DNA from: an uncultured Pseudomonadales bacterium
GTDB taxonomy: Bacteria > Pseudomonadota > Gammaproteobacteria > Pseudomonadales > Pseudohongiellaceae
NCBI GenBank assembly: GCA_943789335.1
Contig: CALSTS010000009.1
Location: 56,327 to 120,326 of the forward strand
Reading direction: 5' to 3'
DNA: 64,000 bases
Shown: positions 1 to 10,535 of the stretch, piece after piece
How the letters are laid out: each line of letters opens with the position of its first letter
Position numbering within the stretch: the stretch's first letter is position 1
Program-made: the position numbers and the translations under genes
Notes under the pieces: model-generated
The model's database searches: none
What the model saw: the letters and a program-made list of their open reading frames with translations, nothing else
Told to the model about the DNA's origin: nothing

Positions 1-1119
1 TTAGGGCGGGTTGAAAATGGCATGGATTTCGAGAAACGTATCCAGCAAATTTATGATACCTGCCGTCTGCCAGAAGAAATTGAGGCAGCTTTTACGACTT
101 TGCAAAAAGAGCTGGAATCTAATATCACCAAAAAAATGAAGGCGACTCAGCAACTGCTGATTGAAAACTTTGATGAAGACATACATGATCTTCTTAAGCT
201 TCAGTTAGCAGAGGCAGAAAAGCGGCTGGACAAAATCGCACGATTATTTTGGCAGCTTACCAAGCATCAATTAAATGCGCATGCTGATTTTGATGACAGT
301 GTTTATCGCTTTAAATTAAAGATACTACCTGAAACAGTGAGCCATGTTGAATGTCCACAAGGCAATTATGAGTTGATACAGAAAGGCCAAGAGACTGCCC
401 CTCATCATCATATTTACAGAATGAATCATATGCTTGGTGAGTATGTGGTTGATACGGCAAAGAAGATAAGTTTAAAGCCTGCCAAAGTTGTTTTTAATTA
501 CAGCGAACATACTACAAAGATATCTGTGGTAGAACAGCTTATAGGTAAATCAGGTTTATTAGTTTTAAATAAACTCAGTATTCAGTCGTTTCATAATGAA
601 GAGCATTTAGTATTTACGGCATTTACAGATGATGGCCAGCTTGTTGATCAAGAAAAGTGTGAGAAACTTTTTCTTAGTGGTGGCGATATAGCAGAAGGAA
701 GGAATACTATCTTTCCGCTGTCAACAAGGTTGAATGAGGCAAAAGAAAGACAAATAGCTGCTAAAATTAGCCAGGTTCTAGAAGTCAATAATGGGCATTT
801 TCAAACTGAAAGAGATCGTTTGGAAAAATGGGCAGACGATAAAGTGGCAAGTGCTGAACAAGACCTGTTAGATACCAAGGCAAAGATTAAAGCCCTGAAA
901 CGAGAGTCACGCCAGGCGCAAACATTAGAAGATCAAAAAGAGCAGCAAGAAAAGATCAAGCAAGAAGAGCTCAGGCAGAGAAAACAGCGGCAGGCAATAT
1001 TTGATGTTGAAGATGAGATTCATGACAAGCGAGACGAATTGATTGATGCTCTGGAGAAAAGGCTAAACCAGAAAACAGACGTTGAAGAGCTATTTACAAT
1101 ACACTGGCAGGTTATATAA
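1..1119 (+). CDS. SNF2-like helicase, C-terminal part (runs off left edge)
   Basis: The reading frame is open to the left edge, so this is the last ~372 residues of a longer protein; the internal ATG at 22 is not a credible start. No Walker motifs are present. What remains resembles the tail of SNF2-type helicases found next to type III-like methyltransferases: a stretch with CRLPEEIEAAF, then a helical segment with LLIENFDEDIH, then a basic/glutamine-rich coiled coil at about 870-1000. It ends 33 nt before the methyltransferase gene on the same strand, so the two are probably co-transcribed. The likely role is an ATP-driven DNA translocase accessory to the restriction-modification set. The assignment rests on neighbourhood and recalled family resemblance, not on a catalytic motif. 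Confidence 0.55.
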   Translation, partial: LGRVENGMDFEKRIQQIYDTCRLPEEIEAAFTTLQKELESNITKKMKATQQLLIENFDEDIHDLLKLQLAEAEKRLDKIARLFWQLTKHQLNAHADFDDSVYRFKLKILPETVSHVECPQGNYELIQKGQETAPHHHIYRMNHMLGEYVVDTAKKISLKPAKVVFNYSEHTTKISVVEQLIGKSGLLVLNKLSIQSFHNEEHLVFTAFTDDGQLVDQEKCEKLFLSGGDIAEGRNTIFPLSTRLNEAKERQIAAKISQVLEVNNGHFQTERDRLEKWADDKVASAEQDLLDTKAKIKALKRESRQAQTLEDQKEQQEKIKQEELRQRKQRQAIFDVEDEIHDKRDELIDALEKRLNQKTDVEELFTIHWQVI

Positions 1120-1152
1120 CTACGGTGTATTCAGTTAAATTGATGGAAAAAC

Positions 1153-4100
1153 ATGATGAACGAATCCTATAAAAAATTAATCAAAACATTACAAACCATA
1201 TTTGAGATGGACAAAGCCGATCTTGATTTTGGTATCTATCGCATCATGAATCTAAAGCGCGCTGATATTAATGCGTTTTTGGAAAATGACCTTTTGCCTC
1301 AGGTAAAAGAAGCGTTTGCTGAATATGCCCCAGATGGTAATTCAGGTGCACAAGCAGAATTGAGTAAGCTCATTAAAACGCTGACTGATGCTGGTGTGGA
1401 CCCTGATGAGTCGCCAAAGGTGCAAGAGTTTAAAGAGCAATTGAAAGGTGTGACAGATTCAACTGCTTTGGAAAATGATGTTTTCTCTAAGCTGCATACT
1501 TTCTTTAGCCGATATTATGATAAAGGCGATTTCATTTCTAAGCGTCGGTACAAGGCTGACACCTATGCTATTCCCTATGAAGGCGAAGAAGTAAAACTCT
1601 ATTGGGCAAACCATGACCAGTATTACATCAAGTCATCCGAACACTTGCGTGATTATGCTTTCCTCGCTAAACAAGACGGGACAAGTGGTGGTGAGAAAAC
1701 CGTACGCATCAAGCTAGTAGAAGCAGACACTGAAAAAGATAATGTTAAAGCCCAGAAAGATGAAGAGCGTAAATTTATATTAGATGAAGAATGCCCGTTG
1801 TCAGAAGAAGATGGTGAGCTCCTTATTCATTTCAACTATGTGCCAGCAGGGAAACAGAAGCAGGAGAAGTTTAACGAGGCTGCCGTAGAAACTATCTTTG
1901 CTCAAGAGGGTTTTGATGAGTGGCTAGATGTGCTGAAGGCGACTGCACCTACCGAAGCCAAACCCAAAAGAACGCTACTTGAGCGTCATCTTAATGAGTA
2001 CACCGCTAGAAACACCTTTGATTATTTTATTCATAAAGATCTGGGCAACTTTTTGGAAAGGGAGTTGGATTTCTTTATCAAGAATGAAGTGATGTTCTTG
2101 GATGATATTGAATATGCATCGTTTGCCGTTACTGAACAGCAGTTAAAGAAGGTGAAGATTATTCGCAGCATAGCGAAAAAAGTAATTCGTATGCTGGCTC
2201 ATTTAGAAGACTATCAGAAGAAGCTATGGCTGAAGAAAAAATTTATAACATCAACTAACTATCTAATATCGATATCAAAGATACCTTTTAATTTTTATGA
2301 AGAAATATCCAAAAATAGCGCACAAAAAAAAGAGTGGTCGAATTATTTCGGTATTACTGAAAAAATTGATGCAGTGTTTATTAAGAATAATCCGCGTCTT
2401 GTTTTGGATACTGCTTTTTTCACTGACAACTTTAAAGATGAAATTATAGCCGGAATCGAAAACATAGATGAAACATGCAATGGTGTTTTGATAAAAGGAG
2501 ATAACTTTAATTCACTGAGGCTTCTAGAGAATGCATATCGAGGGAAAGTATCCTGCATTCATATTGATCCCCCATACAACACAGATACTAGCGGCTTTCT
2601 TTATAAGAACAGTTATAGAACCTCAAGTTGGCTCTCTTTTATAAGAGATAGAGTCTATGCATCGATTTCATTTTTAGACTTCAATGGGAGCATTCAATGT
2701 CATATCGATGAAAATGAATATGAAAACCTATTTAAAATTTTCTCAACGACTGATTTATTCAATATGGGCACAATCATATGGGACAAAAGGAATCCAATGA
2801 ATGGCGGGTCTGGAATCGCTAATCAGCACGAATATTTAATTTTTTTCTCCAAGGTCAAACAAAGGATAAATCAGCGAAACAAAACTATACTATCAATGCT
2901 AGATAAAGCTAAAGAATTTATCGATTTACATGGAGGCATTAACGAACTCTCAAGAGCAGACTATTCTAAGTGGGTAAATGGGAATGACTCTTTGTCTGGA
3001 GGAGAAAAAGCGTACCGATATATTGATGATGATGGGCGCATTTTTAGGGCAGTTAGTTTGAGAGCCCCTGAACCAAGAGAAGATCCAAAATTTCATCAAC
3101 CGCTTATTCATCCACAAACCGGAAAGCCTTGCTCCGTTCCTCCAAATGGTTTTTCAAGAACACCTGAAACTCTCAAAAGTATGATTGAAAATGGCTTGAT
3201 CTTGTTTGGTCAAGATGAATCAACTCAGCCAAATCAAAAGGCTATATTGACGGTTCACTCACTCAAACAATTAACTTCGATGATTCAAGAAGCTAAAAAA
3301 GGTAAATCATGGACTGATAACCTTGGTTTAAGTTTTCCATACTGCCATCCAGTGTCACTCTATGAGGAATTAATTGGTGCTACGGTAGCAACTGAGAATA
3401 GCTATATCCTTGACTTTTTTGCAGGATCTGGAACAACTGCAGAAGCTGTATTGAATTTAAACGCTGAAGACCAAATAAATAGAAAGTTATTGCTTATGGA
3501 AATGGGAGATCACTTTGAAGAAGTTTTGCTACCAAGATTAAAAAAGTTATCTTATTCTTTAGACTGGAAAAATGGCGTACCTAATGCAAATGGAAAAAGC
3601 GTACCATTTCTTTTCAAATACCATAATTTAGAATCTTATGAGGACATTCAAAACAATTTAGTCCTCACTTCTAACGCTATTCAACAGCAAACTTTAGAAC
3701 AAGACTCTTTAAAAGAGGACTATGTACTGGGTTATTGGCTCGATGTAGAAACAGCCGAAAGTCCATCCTTATTAAATATTGATCAATTCGAAGATCCCTT
3801 TAATTACAAACTCAATATTGGCTCGGGCAGTGTGGGTGCAACTAAATCAACGATTGTCGATGTGGTTGAAACATTTAATTACTTGATTGGATTAACAGTT
3901 AAAGCCATTGATGTGATAAAGGGTTTTAAAGTTGTTACAGGCACTAACCCGCAGGGCGACTCTGTTTTAGTTGTTTGGCGTACTGTTAAGGAAAACGATA
4001 ACGAAACCCTGGAGGCCTTTCTCGATAAGCAGGGTTACAACCCCAGAGATACCGAGTTCGATCACATTTATGTAAACGGGGATCACACCTTAGAAGATCC

Positions 4101-4167
4101 GCAGCATAAGGTGAAGATGACAGAAATTGAATTCAAACGCCTGATGTTTGATGTCAGTGATGTATAA
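1153..4167 (+). CDS. Type III-like site-specific adenine-N6 DNA methyltransferase (Mod)
   Basis: This intact 1004-residue protein transfers a methyl group from S-adenosylmethionine to adenine in DNA. The catalytic motif DPPYNT lies near residue 471. The SAM-binding motif DFFAGSGTT follows near residue 754, so the order is motif IV before motif I, as in beta-class and type III Mod enzymes. The N-terminal ~400 residues (LDFGIYRIMNLKR near the start) and the long central insertion probably hold target recognition, and the protein is longer than classical Mod. Two adjacent ATG codons are possible starts; the first is used here. The gene lies between the SNF2-like helicase and Res with 11 nt to Res, indicating an operon. 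It is the only undamaged member of the set visible here. Confidence 0.85.
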   Translation: MMNESYKKLIKTLQTIFEMDKADLDFGIYRIMNLKRADINAFLENDLLPQVKEAFAEYAPDGNSGAQAELSKLIKTLTDAGVDPDESPKVQEFKEQLKGVTDSTALENDVFSKLHTFFSRYYDKGDFISKRRYKADTYAIPYEGEEVKLYWANHDQYYIKSSEHLRDYAFLAKQDGTSGGEKTVRIKLVEADTEKDNVKAQKDEERKFILDEECPLSEEDGELLIHFNYVPAGKQKQEKFNEAAVETIFAQEGFDEWLDVLKATAPTEAKPKRTLLERHLNEYTARNTFDYFIHKDLGNFLERELDFFIKNEVMFLDDIEYASFAVTEQQLKKVKIIRSIAKKVIRMLAHLEDYQKKLWLKKKFITSTNYLISISKIPFNFYEEISKNSAQKKEWSNYFGITEKIDAVFIKNNPRLVLDTAFFTDNFKDEIIAGIENIDETCNGVLIKGDNFNSLRLLENAYRGKVSCIHIDPPYNTDTSGFLYKNSYRTSSWLSFIRDRVYASISFLDFNGSIQCHIDENEYENLFKIFSTTDLFNMGTIIWDKRNPMNGGSGIANQHEYLIFFSKVKQRINQRNKTILSMLDKAKEFIDLHGGINELSRADYSKWVNGNDSLSGGEKAYRYIDDDGRIFRAVSLRAPEPREDPKFHQPLIHPQTGKPCSVPPNGFSRTPETLKSMIENGLILFGQDESTQPNQKAILTVHSLKQLTSMIQEAKKGKSWTDNLGLSFPYCHPVSLYEELIGATVATENSYILDFFAGSGTTAEAVLNLNAEDQINRKLLLMEMGDHFEEVLLPRLKKLSYSLDWKNGVPNANGKSVPFLFKYHNLESYEDIQNNLVLTSNAIQQQTLEQDSLKEDYVLGYWLDVETAESPSLLNIDQFEDPFNYKLNIGSGSVGATKSTIVDVVETFNYLIGLTVKAIDVIKGFKVVTGTNPQGDSVLVVWRTVKENDNETLEAFLDKQGYNPRDTEFDHIYVNGDHTLEDPQHKVKMTEIEFKRLMFDVSDV

Positions 4168-4178
4168 GGGAGAACATC

Positions 4179-7100
4179 ATGACAGCTAAGGCAAAAAAGT
4201 TTGATGAAAAACTGGTGTTGAGCCAATGGATGCTCAAACAGTTCGGTGTAGAAACGCTAGTAGTGTTAGGTAAAACCTTATCTGACGATAACTTGATCGG
4301 CTTCACCGAAGAAAACAATACACGTTTCTTGCAAGCGCTTGAGGATTGGATACCTGAATCTGGCCGTACTGTGAAGAATGACCAGCTTAGAGAGTTTGAC
4401 GATAATGTTGTAAAGCATTGGCAGGAAATAACCTATAGGCGTAACCATTCAGGGGCCATGGGAAGAACGCTTTATCCATTGTACTTTCAGTATTTATCTA
4501 TGCTCTTTACCGAGTATTACCTTGATAGATATTTTCAAGGTGTCAGCGATCTTTGTGTTGAATTAAATAAGTTTATGGCTGAATTTAATAAGCAGTTTAA
4601 TGAAAGAGAGCGCATTCAACCTTTTGTAGAATCAGACCTTAATAAGCTTGCCTTATGGATGGCTACTGGTAGTGGCAAGACACTGATCATGCATGTCAAT
4701 ATTTTGCAGTTTGAGTATTACCGTACCAAATATGGTAAGGCAAATAGCTATAACAAAACCATCTTGCTTACGCCAAATGAAGGACTTTCATTGCAGCATA
4801 AAGAAGAGCTAGATGATTCCAATATCTCTGCTGACCTGTTTGTTAAAAGCGGTGGTAGCCTGTTTACCCAATCTTCAGTGCAGATTATTGATATTCATAA
4901 ACTACAAACGCAGGACAAGATGGGCAAGTCTGCTGATGGCAAATCTGTTGCAGTTGAATCTTTTGAAACGAATAACCTTGTTTTGGTAGATGAAGGGCAT
5001 CGCGGGGCGAGTGGTACAGACTGGGATGGTAAAACGAAACCTGCTTTGTGAAAGTGGTTTCTCGTTTGAGTATTCTGCAACGTTTGGTCAGGCCATTAAA
5101 GCGGCATCTGGTAATGAGCTTGCACCAACAGCGAGTGGGAAACCAGGTGCCAAGTACAAATTTGTACAGCAGTATTCCAAGTGCATTATGTTTGATTACT
5201 CGTATAAGTTCTTTCATGGAGATGGTTATGGTAAGGATCATTTTATTCTTAACCTTGCAGATGCCTGGACTGAAGAGCAAACACAGCTTTATTTAACGGG
5301 TAGCATTCTTCGCTTCTATCAACAGAAGTGGCGCTATTCCATGATAAGAGTAAAACGTTAGCGGATTACTTGTTAGCTGATCCGCTTTGGATATTTGTCG
5401 GCGGGAAGGTAACGGCAAAGAATGAAGCGAATGTAGATACCGTCTCTGATATTCAGGCGATCATTAAATTCGTTGCCAGGTTTGTGGCTAATACAGACAA
5501 GGAAACGGTTGGGTTTATTGATAAATTTCTTACTCAGTCTGATGGTCTGTTCGATAATCGCACGCAACCCATCTTTGCTAATGCGTTTCCCTATTTGCAC
5601 AAGAAATGGAAAACGAATGATGCTGAGAATGTCTATCGTGATGTGTTGAAGCAAGTATTTAATGCTGAAGCGAGAGGTATTTTGCATATTGTTCATATCA
5701 AAGGCGGTATAAATGAAATCGGCTTGCGCATTGGTGCAGAAGAAGGCAACTGGTTTGGCGTAATCAATGTTGGTGATGCCAGTAAGTTACACAGCATGTG
5801 TGAAGAGTCTGTCCAAACAGGTGCTTTGCCTAACTGCATAACAACTGATGATAGTTATACCAAATCACTCTTTGACGCTATCAATAAGAAAGGTTCTACT
5901 GTTAATCTCTTGATTGGTGCCAAAAAGTTTACTGAAGGCTGGAGTTCATGGCGTGTTAGTGCAATGGGCTTGATGAATGTTGGTCGTTCTGAAGGTTCAG
6001 AGATTATTCAACTTTTCGGCAGGGGCGTTCGCTTGCGAGGCTATGACTTCACGTTGAAACGTAGCAATCACATTCCTGGTATTAAACATCCTGAATATGT
6101 TGAGCAACTTGAAACACTAAATGTTTTCGGCATTCGCTCGAACTATATGAAAGAGTTTGAGGAATACCTTGAAGAAGAAGGCGTAGGCGAAGATCAGGTG
6201 AAGATTATTACCTTGCCTGTTATCAAGCGTTTGCAAAGTCCTAGTCTAAAAGTCATTAAACCGAGTGCGACATTAACGCCATTCAAAAAAGCCTGCAAGC
6301 CAGAGCTTGCACACCAGACAGATGATATGTATGGGCGTGTGATGCTGAATTGGTACCCAAAAATTCAGTTCAAGACAAGTGGTGCTAGCAGAGCGTATGC
6401 GCTGGATACCGAGCTGAATGAAGCGGTATTTGCCAAAAAGCACTTAGCTTTTCTAATACTGAAGCGATCTATTTTGAAATAGCTCAGTACAAAAATGAAA
6501 AGGCGTTATACAACATTCAGCTGAGTCGAGATGCTATTGTTTCGTTATTGGCAGATCCTAATTGGTATTGTTTGTTGATTCCTGCAGATCTGATGGAAGT
6601 TAAAGACTTTGAGCGCATCAGAATGTGGCAGGACATTGCTGTCGCATTGCTGAAAAAATATGTTGAGCGTTTCTATAACCATAAGAAACACGAATACGAA
6701 GAACCTTACCTTGAGTATGTGGTTCTGAATGAATCTGACCCAAACTTTGTGAATGAATACAAAACCAGTATTGATATCTCTCAGCAGAAGTGGATTGATA
6801 AAATCACAGAGTTGAAAAGCAAGCTTGAAGATGGTTCTTTCTCTGAAGAATGGAAGTTTGGTAATTTCACTGCATTAGATTTTTCAAGACACCAGTATCA
6901 GCCTTTAATTTATTTTAAGAATAATGATGTGGTTAAAGTTAGCCCTGTACCGCTAAACGAAGGTGAAAGAGATTTTATCACTGACTTAAAACAACATTAC
7001 CTTAATGCCACTGCGTTCTACGAAGATAAAGAATTGTATGTATTAAGGAATCAGAGCAAAGGGAAAGGCGTAGGCTTCTTTGAAGCCGGTAATTTTTATC

Positions 7101-7429
7101 CAGACTTCATTGTCTGGCTTGTGGTTGCAGGGAAACAATACGTAACCTTTATTGATCCTAAAGGCTTAAGTCGTATTCATGGTTTTGATGACCCAAAAAT
7201 TTCGTTCTGCCGTAAGATCAAAGAGATTGAAGCTCGTATTGCAGATCCAGGTGTAATACTCAATTCATTTATCGTATCTAATACCCGTCAAGCAGATCTT
7301 GCCTGGTGGGTGAAAGGAGATGATGCAGACAAGGCTTTTGCCAACAACCATGTGTTGTTTCAGTTGGAAGCTAAAGAGACATATATTGGCGACATATTTA
7401 ATTATGTTGTTAATGCGAACGCATCATGA
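4179..7429 (+). pseudogene. Type III-like restriction subunit (Res helicase-nuclease), three frameshifts
   Basis: A single ~1080-codon gene is split over four reading-frame segments, with shifts near 5035, 5326 and 6440. Joining them gives one continuous family-like protein: Walker A ATGSGKT near residue 159, a DEAH-box variant VDEGH near 269, a C-terminal helicase motif GRGVRLRG, and a PD-(D/E)XK nuclease signature (PDF followed by IDPKG) at about 7100-7165. The intact enzyme would translocate on ATP and cut unmodified DNA together with Mod. The start has a good ribosome site (GGGAG, 7 nt spacing). Codon sense on both sides of each shift is well kept, so the breaks are either very recent or sequence errors; two lie beside short A runs. 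If real, the cell would keep methylation but lose restriction. Confidence 0.8.
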
Positions 7430-7441
7430 CGATGATTATCC

Positions 7442-7923
7442 CTATCGTTGGCATCTTCGCCGCTCCGTCGGGCAATCAAGGTTAATGGGGATGGTTTGTT
7501 TATATGAAGAAACTAGAAAAAATTGAAGTTGATGATTTAGAAGATGAGGTGGATATAACGTGCTACCCCAGATATTTGGGCATGAGATGGATATTATCTT
7601 CACTGAACTGGGTTGCCTTAAAGAGCTATGTTCAAAATTTGATCTGGAGATTATTGATACTTTATCAGTTAAACCATCATATCCGCCGAATTCATCACCA
7701 GTTATCTCGTCGTCATCTTTGTTTTCAATACCCAGATTTTCATTAAATTGCTCTGACCTATATTCGAATCCTATATCATGTGCAATAAATAAAGTGTGTT
7801 TGCATGGAGTTATTAATTCAGTTATATCCTCCTCTTGTTGTTGATTTAACACAATGCCCCCACAAAAAGGACAATAAATACTAACATCATATTTTCATTA
7901 AGTTCTACTCTTTGAATACTCAT
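7442..7923 (-). pseudogene. Small zinc-ribbon protein, one frameshift
   Basis: The gene starts at an ATG preceded by a strong GAGGAGG ribosome site. It encodes about 12 residues before a one-base shift near 7885. In the restored frame a CPFCGG zinc-binding pair appears at once, followed by PCKHTLF and GFEYRS. I recall this arrangement from small uncharacterised proteobacterial proteins. The second half of the ORF contains another Cys but no further motif I recognise. It lies convergent with Res and tail to tail with it. Plus-strand ORFs over the same stretch are antisense shadows. Function unknown; probably a metal-binding cytoplasmic protein. Confidence 0.5.
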
Positions 7924-8062
7924 GTCGTCCTCCTCAATTTAGACATCTGATTTGATGCTTAACTCTTTAATAGCGTTCCTTTTCCCACATAATCAACATT
8001 TCTTTTAATCTGGTACCATAACACCAGGATACATACTATTTTGGATCTCTGTAGGCATATTT

Positions 8063-8899
8063 TTAAAAATCAGCACTAGTTGAAGATTGTTCATCAGCAG
8101 TAACCCAACGGCCATTTCGATAAAAAGCTTTCCATTTAGTTGGTTCTCCATCTTTTTCACTCAACACATATTGCTCTTTAGCTTTACGGCTAAAACGCAC
8201 GATAGCTTTATTTCCTTCTGGATCTTGTGTTGGAGCCTTAAGTATAAAATCATACTTAGGGTCAATCTGATCTTTGTAAGGCAATAACTCTTCAACTAAC
8301 GGTGCACGAGTTTCTCTGTTTTCAGGAAACTTACTGGCGGCTAAAAAAATACCCCATCTTCCTTCACGTAACACGTAATAGTCATCAACTTTCAGGCAGG
8401 TTAAGTCAGGCATATGTAATGGTTTCATCTTAGGAGGCGCGATTTCACCGTTGCTTAAAAGTCTTCTGTAGTTTGTACACTCAGGATTAGTGCATTCGAA
8501 ATATTTATCAATACGACCATTCTTTAATTGCATTTCGGATGAACAATTATCACATTCAAGTATTGGGCCGTCATAACCTTTTAGCTTAAATTTTCCATTT
8601 CCTGTCAGCCATCGCTTGTTATAATCTTTGTATAGTTTTTGGAAATACTTCCTTAAGCCAAGAACTTCTTTGGGCAAATATTTGTTGATATTTTCCCAAG
8701 ATACTTGCTCTGTCCATTTATCATCAGGTTGAGTGCAACCCCAATAAAAACCAAACCTCCCATCTTTGAGTTTTAAATCGCTACCGCAATTAGGGCATTC
8801 TTCCTTTCGAATAACACCTACCTTTGTGCTTAGTATCTCAAAAAACATGTTGAACTTTTCGTTAAGTTGCGTTTCGTTGAGACTTTCGTCAAGCTGCAT
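8063..8899 (-). CDS. Detached topoisomerase I C-terminal region (zinc ribbons plus C-terminal repeat)
   Basis: This 278-residue protein carries two Cys4 zinc-ribbon units (CPNCGSDL with a later C, and CDNCSSEM with CTNPEC). A C-terminal stretch has the motifs FLAASKFP, RAPLVEELLPY, DPEGNKAIVRFSRK and SEKDG. That stretch is the conserved C-terminal repeat of gammaproteobacterial topoisomerase I (TopA), but the Toprim domain and catalytic tyrosine domain are absent. Such a tail binds single-stranded DNA in TopA, so a DNA-binding role is inferred. The upstream gene ends in a nine-A tract only 38 nt before this ATG, and the frame of this ORF remains open back to that tract, so the two may form one protein. 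Confidence 0.65.
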   Translation of the reverse strand: MQLDESLNETQLNEKFNMFFEILSTKVGVIRKEECPNCGSDLKLKDGRFGFYWGCTQPDDKWTEQVSWENINKYLPKEVLGLRKYFQKLYKDYNKRWLTGNGKFKLKGYDGPILECDNCSSEMQLKNGRIDKYFECTNPECTNYRRLLSNGEIAPPKMKPLHMPDLTCLKVDDYYVLREGRWGIFLAASKFPENRETRAPLVEELLPYKDQIDPKYDFILKAPTQDPEGNKAIVRFSRKAKEQYVLSEKDGEPTKWKAFYRNGRWVTADEQSSTSADF

Positions 8900-8936
8900 T
8901 TCATTACGATTTTCATCAGATTGCTTTGCAGCAGAA

Positions 8937-10001
8937 CTATTTTTTTTTGAAACGAGTTACAAGGGTTTCAAAGCTTTCTATGTGGAAAAAGTTTAGACTA
9001 AAACAACCAAATAAGCTGTCACAGAAAAAACTAATATGTGAACCGCCAAGTCTATATATACTCATCGGCTCTTTGCATTTTGAACAAAAAATTTCGGATT
9101 CATCAATTACTGGGTTTTCTACCGCGTTTGCGGCATTTGTAGCTTTTCCTTTTTGGGTTTCAGGATTCTCGAATACATCAGTTGTAAGCTGCAATCTTAA
9201 TCCGTAATTTTTACCATTATGGCCACGTAACTTTTTTGTTGGTATAGGATGATAGAATCTGTAATATCTATCACATTCTAGGCATATCAGAAAAAAACCA
9301 CGTGTTTTGAAACCGAATTTAGTTTTTTTGTTACATTTCGTGCATATAAATTCCGAATCATGATCAAAACTAGATAATACGTTTATGTAATAATCAATAC
9401 TTTCGTATAAGAATCCAAAAACGTCATCTTTTTCGAATAAATCAACTAAAGTGGAATCTGAAAAAAGTGGCTTAGATTTGTCATAAGTTGGAGCGTTAGA
9501 TTGTATTCGACATATCAAGCGATGAGCTAAAATATTAAGACCTCTATCTGAAATAATAGATTTTTCATCTCCATCACAAATTGCTAAGACTCTATTCACG
9601 AAATCCTTAACCAAGTCTTTCAATACAGGAAAGCTTTCATAATTAAGAGCAAAATTACCTTGAACGCCTGTATCATTGCTTATCAGTTTTTCTGGAGAAT
9701 TTACACTAAATCTGGGATTTTCTAAATATCGCAGGTAGTATTCATAGACTTTAACAGTTCCAATCTGAGTGCGATTAAATCCTTGCTTTTCAAGAAGTTT
9801 CATCAACCTCCACTTATACTGCTTATCTTTCGTTTCCATTAGGTTTTCTGCCCGGCGTCTTATTCCAATAATTATACCCATTTTTCTTGCCTGCACCTTT
9901 AGCTCATCTAACTTTCTCATACCGTCACGATAGGCAGCTCTAATTGCTCTAGTTTTGTTGCCATGTTTTGTTTTTGCTTCAGCACAACGTTGTCTACACA
10001 C
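8937..10001 (-). CDS. Uncharacterised cargo protein with C-terminal zinc-ribbon units
   Basis: I do not recognise the family. The N-terminal ~60 residues are strongly basic. The middle is helical. Two Cys pairs resembling zinc ribbons appear towards the end (ICTKC...LICLEC and FCSKC...FFC). The ORF stops right after a run of nine A residues on the coding strand (8940-8948). A slip of one base in that run would carry translation into the topoisomerase-tail ORF at 8063-8899. Since both contain topoisomerase-type zinc ribbons, the pair may really be one ~640-residue protein. The start is uncertain: a GTG at 10001 is the most upstream option. Confidence 0.5.
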   Translation of the reverse strand: MCRQRCAEAKTKHGNKTRAIRAAYRDGMRKLDELKVQARKMGIIIGIRRRAENLMETKDKQYKWRLMKLLEKQGFNRTQIGTVKVYEYYLRYLENPRFSVNSPEKLISNDTGVQGNFALNYESFPVLKDLVKDFVNRVLAICDGDEKSIISDRGLNILAHRLICRIQSNAPTYDKSKPLFSDSTLVDLFEKDDVFGFLYESIDYYINVLSSFDHDSEFICTKCNKKTKFGFKTRGFFLICLECDRYYRFYHPIPTKKLRGHNGKNYGLRLQLTTDVFENPETQKGKATNAANAVENPVIDESEIFCSKCKEPMSIYRLGGSHISFFCDSLFGCFSLNFFHIESFETLVTRFKKK

Positions 10002-10046
10002 AACCGTTTTAGTTTTTTACATTAATTACTATTAGATGCTAATACT

Positions 10047-10321
10047 TTACGAGCAACCTTGTGCTATATACGTTGCAGATGTAATTTGAGACGCATAATC
10101 CTGAGGGCTTTGGTAGCCGCCCCTCACCAGTATATTCCTATCATTCAAAGCATTATTTAAACTCTCAGAATAAACATCGGCATAAATGGTTTCGCATATG
10201 CTAGTTGAACCTGTTGAATAGGGGTTGGTTAAGTTGTCATAGACCAACCATACAAAAAAAGTGGAATGCCCCACATAATTATGTGAAGCAATATGTTCTC
10301 TCTTTTATCAGTGTGTTTCAT
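10047..10321 (-). pseudogene. Small membrane-anchored protein, one frameshift in a T7 run
   Basis: From an ATG at 10321 (ribosome site AAGGGTG upstream) the frame encodes a charged N-terminus, then a hydrophobic stretch. It is interrupted in a run of seven T on the coding strand (10254-10260). With one more T the frame continues as a single transmembrane helix (LFFVWLVYDNL) followed by ~60 polar residues with two Cys, ending at 10047. The restored product is ~90 residues with one N-terminal transmembrane helix and an exported or cytoplasmic tail. No family recognised. Confidence 0.35.
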
Positions 10322-10368
10322 AATTAATCACCCTTTAAATATCGTCAGAACATTATTCTATTAACTGT

Positions 10369-10515
10369 TTAATTTGTCCGAGGACAAACTCTTCCACCAC
10401 CTATCCTAGTGGTACTACCATCACTATAATGGCAAAGGTTTGCGCCTATTACTCCCTCTGAACTTGTCAGTGTAGCGTTAGAAACTATTCTTGATGAATT
10501 TGAATTGCGAGCCAC
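10369..10515 (-). CDS. Possible 48-residue peptide with two cysteines
   Basis: A GTG-initiated ORF encodes a Ser/Thr/Asn-rich peptide ending in GGGRVCPRTN, with a second Cys in GANLCHYSDG. It begins just after the RNase H-fold gene and ends shortly before the small membrane-protein gene, so it fits between two genes on the same strand. The ribosome site is weak. It may equally be the tail of a longer decayed gene. Confidence 0.25.
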   Translation of the reverse strand: MARNSNSSRIVSNATLTSSEGVIGANLCHYSDGSTTRIGGGRVCPRTN

Positions 10516-10535
10516 TTTACTTATATCCGTCTGGT

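Noticed and set aside
1..7429. DISARM defence system
   Set aside because: An SNF2 helicase and methyltransferase are present, but no drmA, drmB or drmC genes follow; the third gene is a type III-like Res.
7504..7844. Two overlapping plus-strand ORFs
   Set aside because: They are antisense to the minus-strand zinc-ribbon gene, which has a real ribosome site and Cys motifs.
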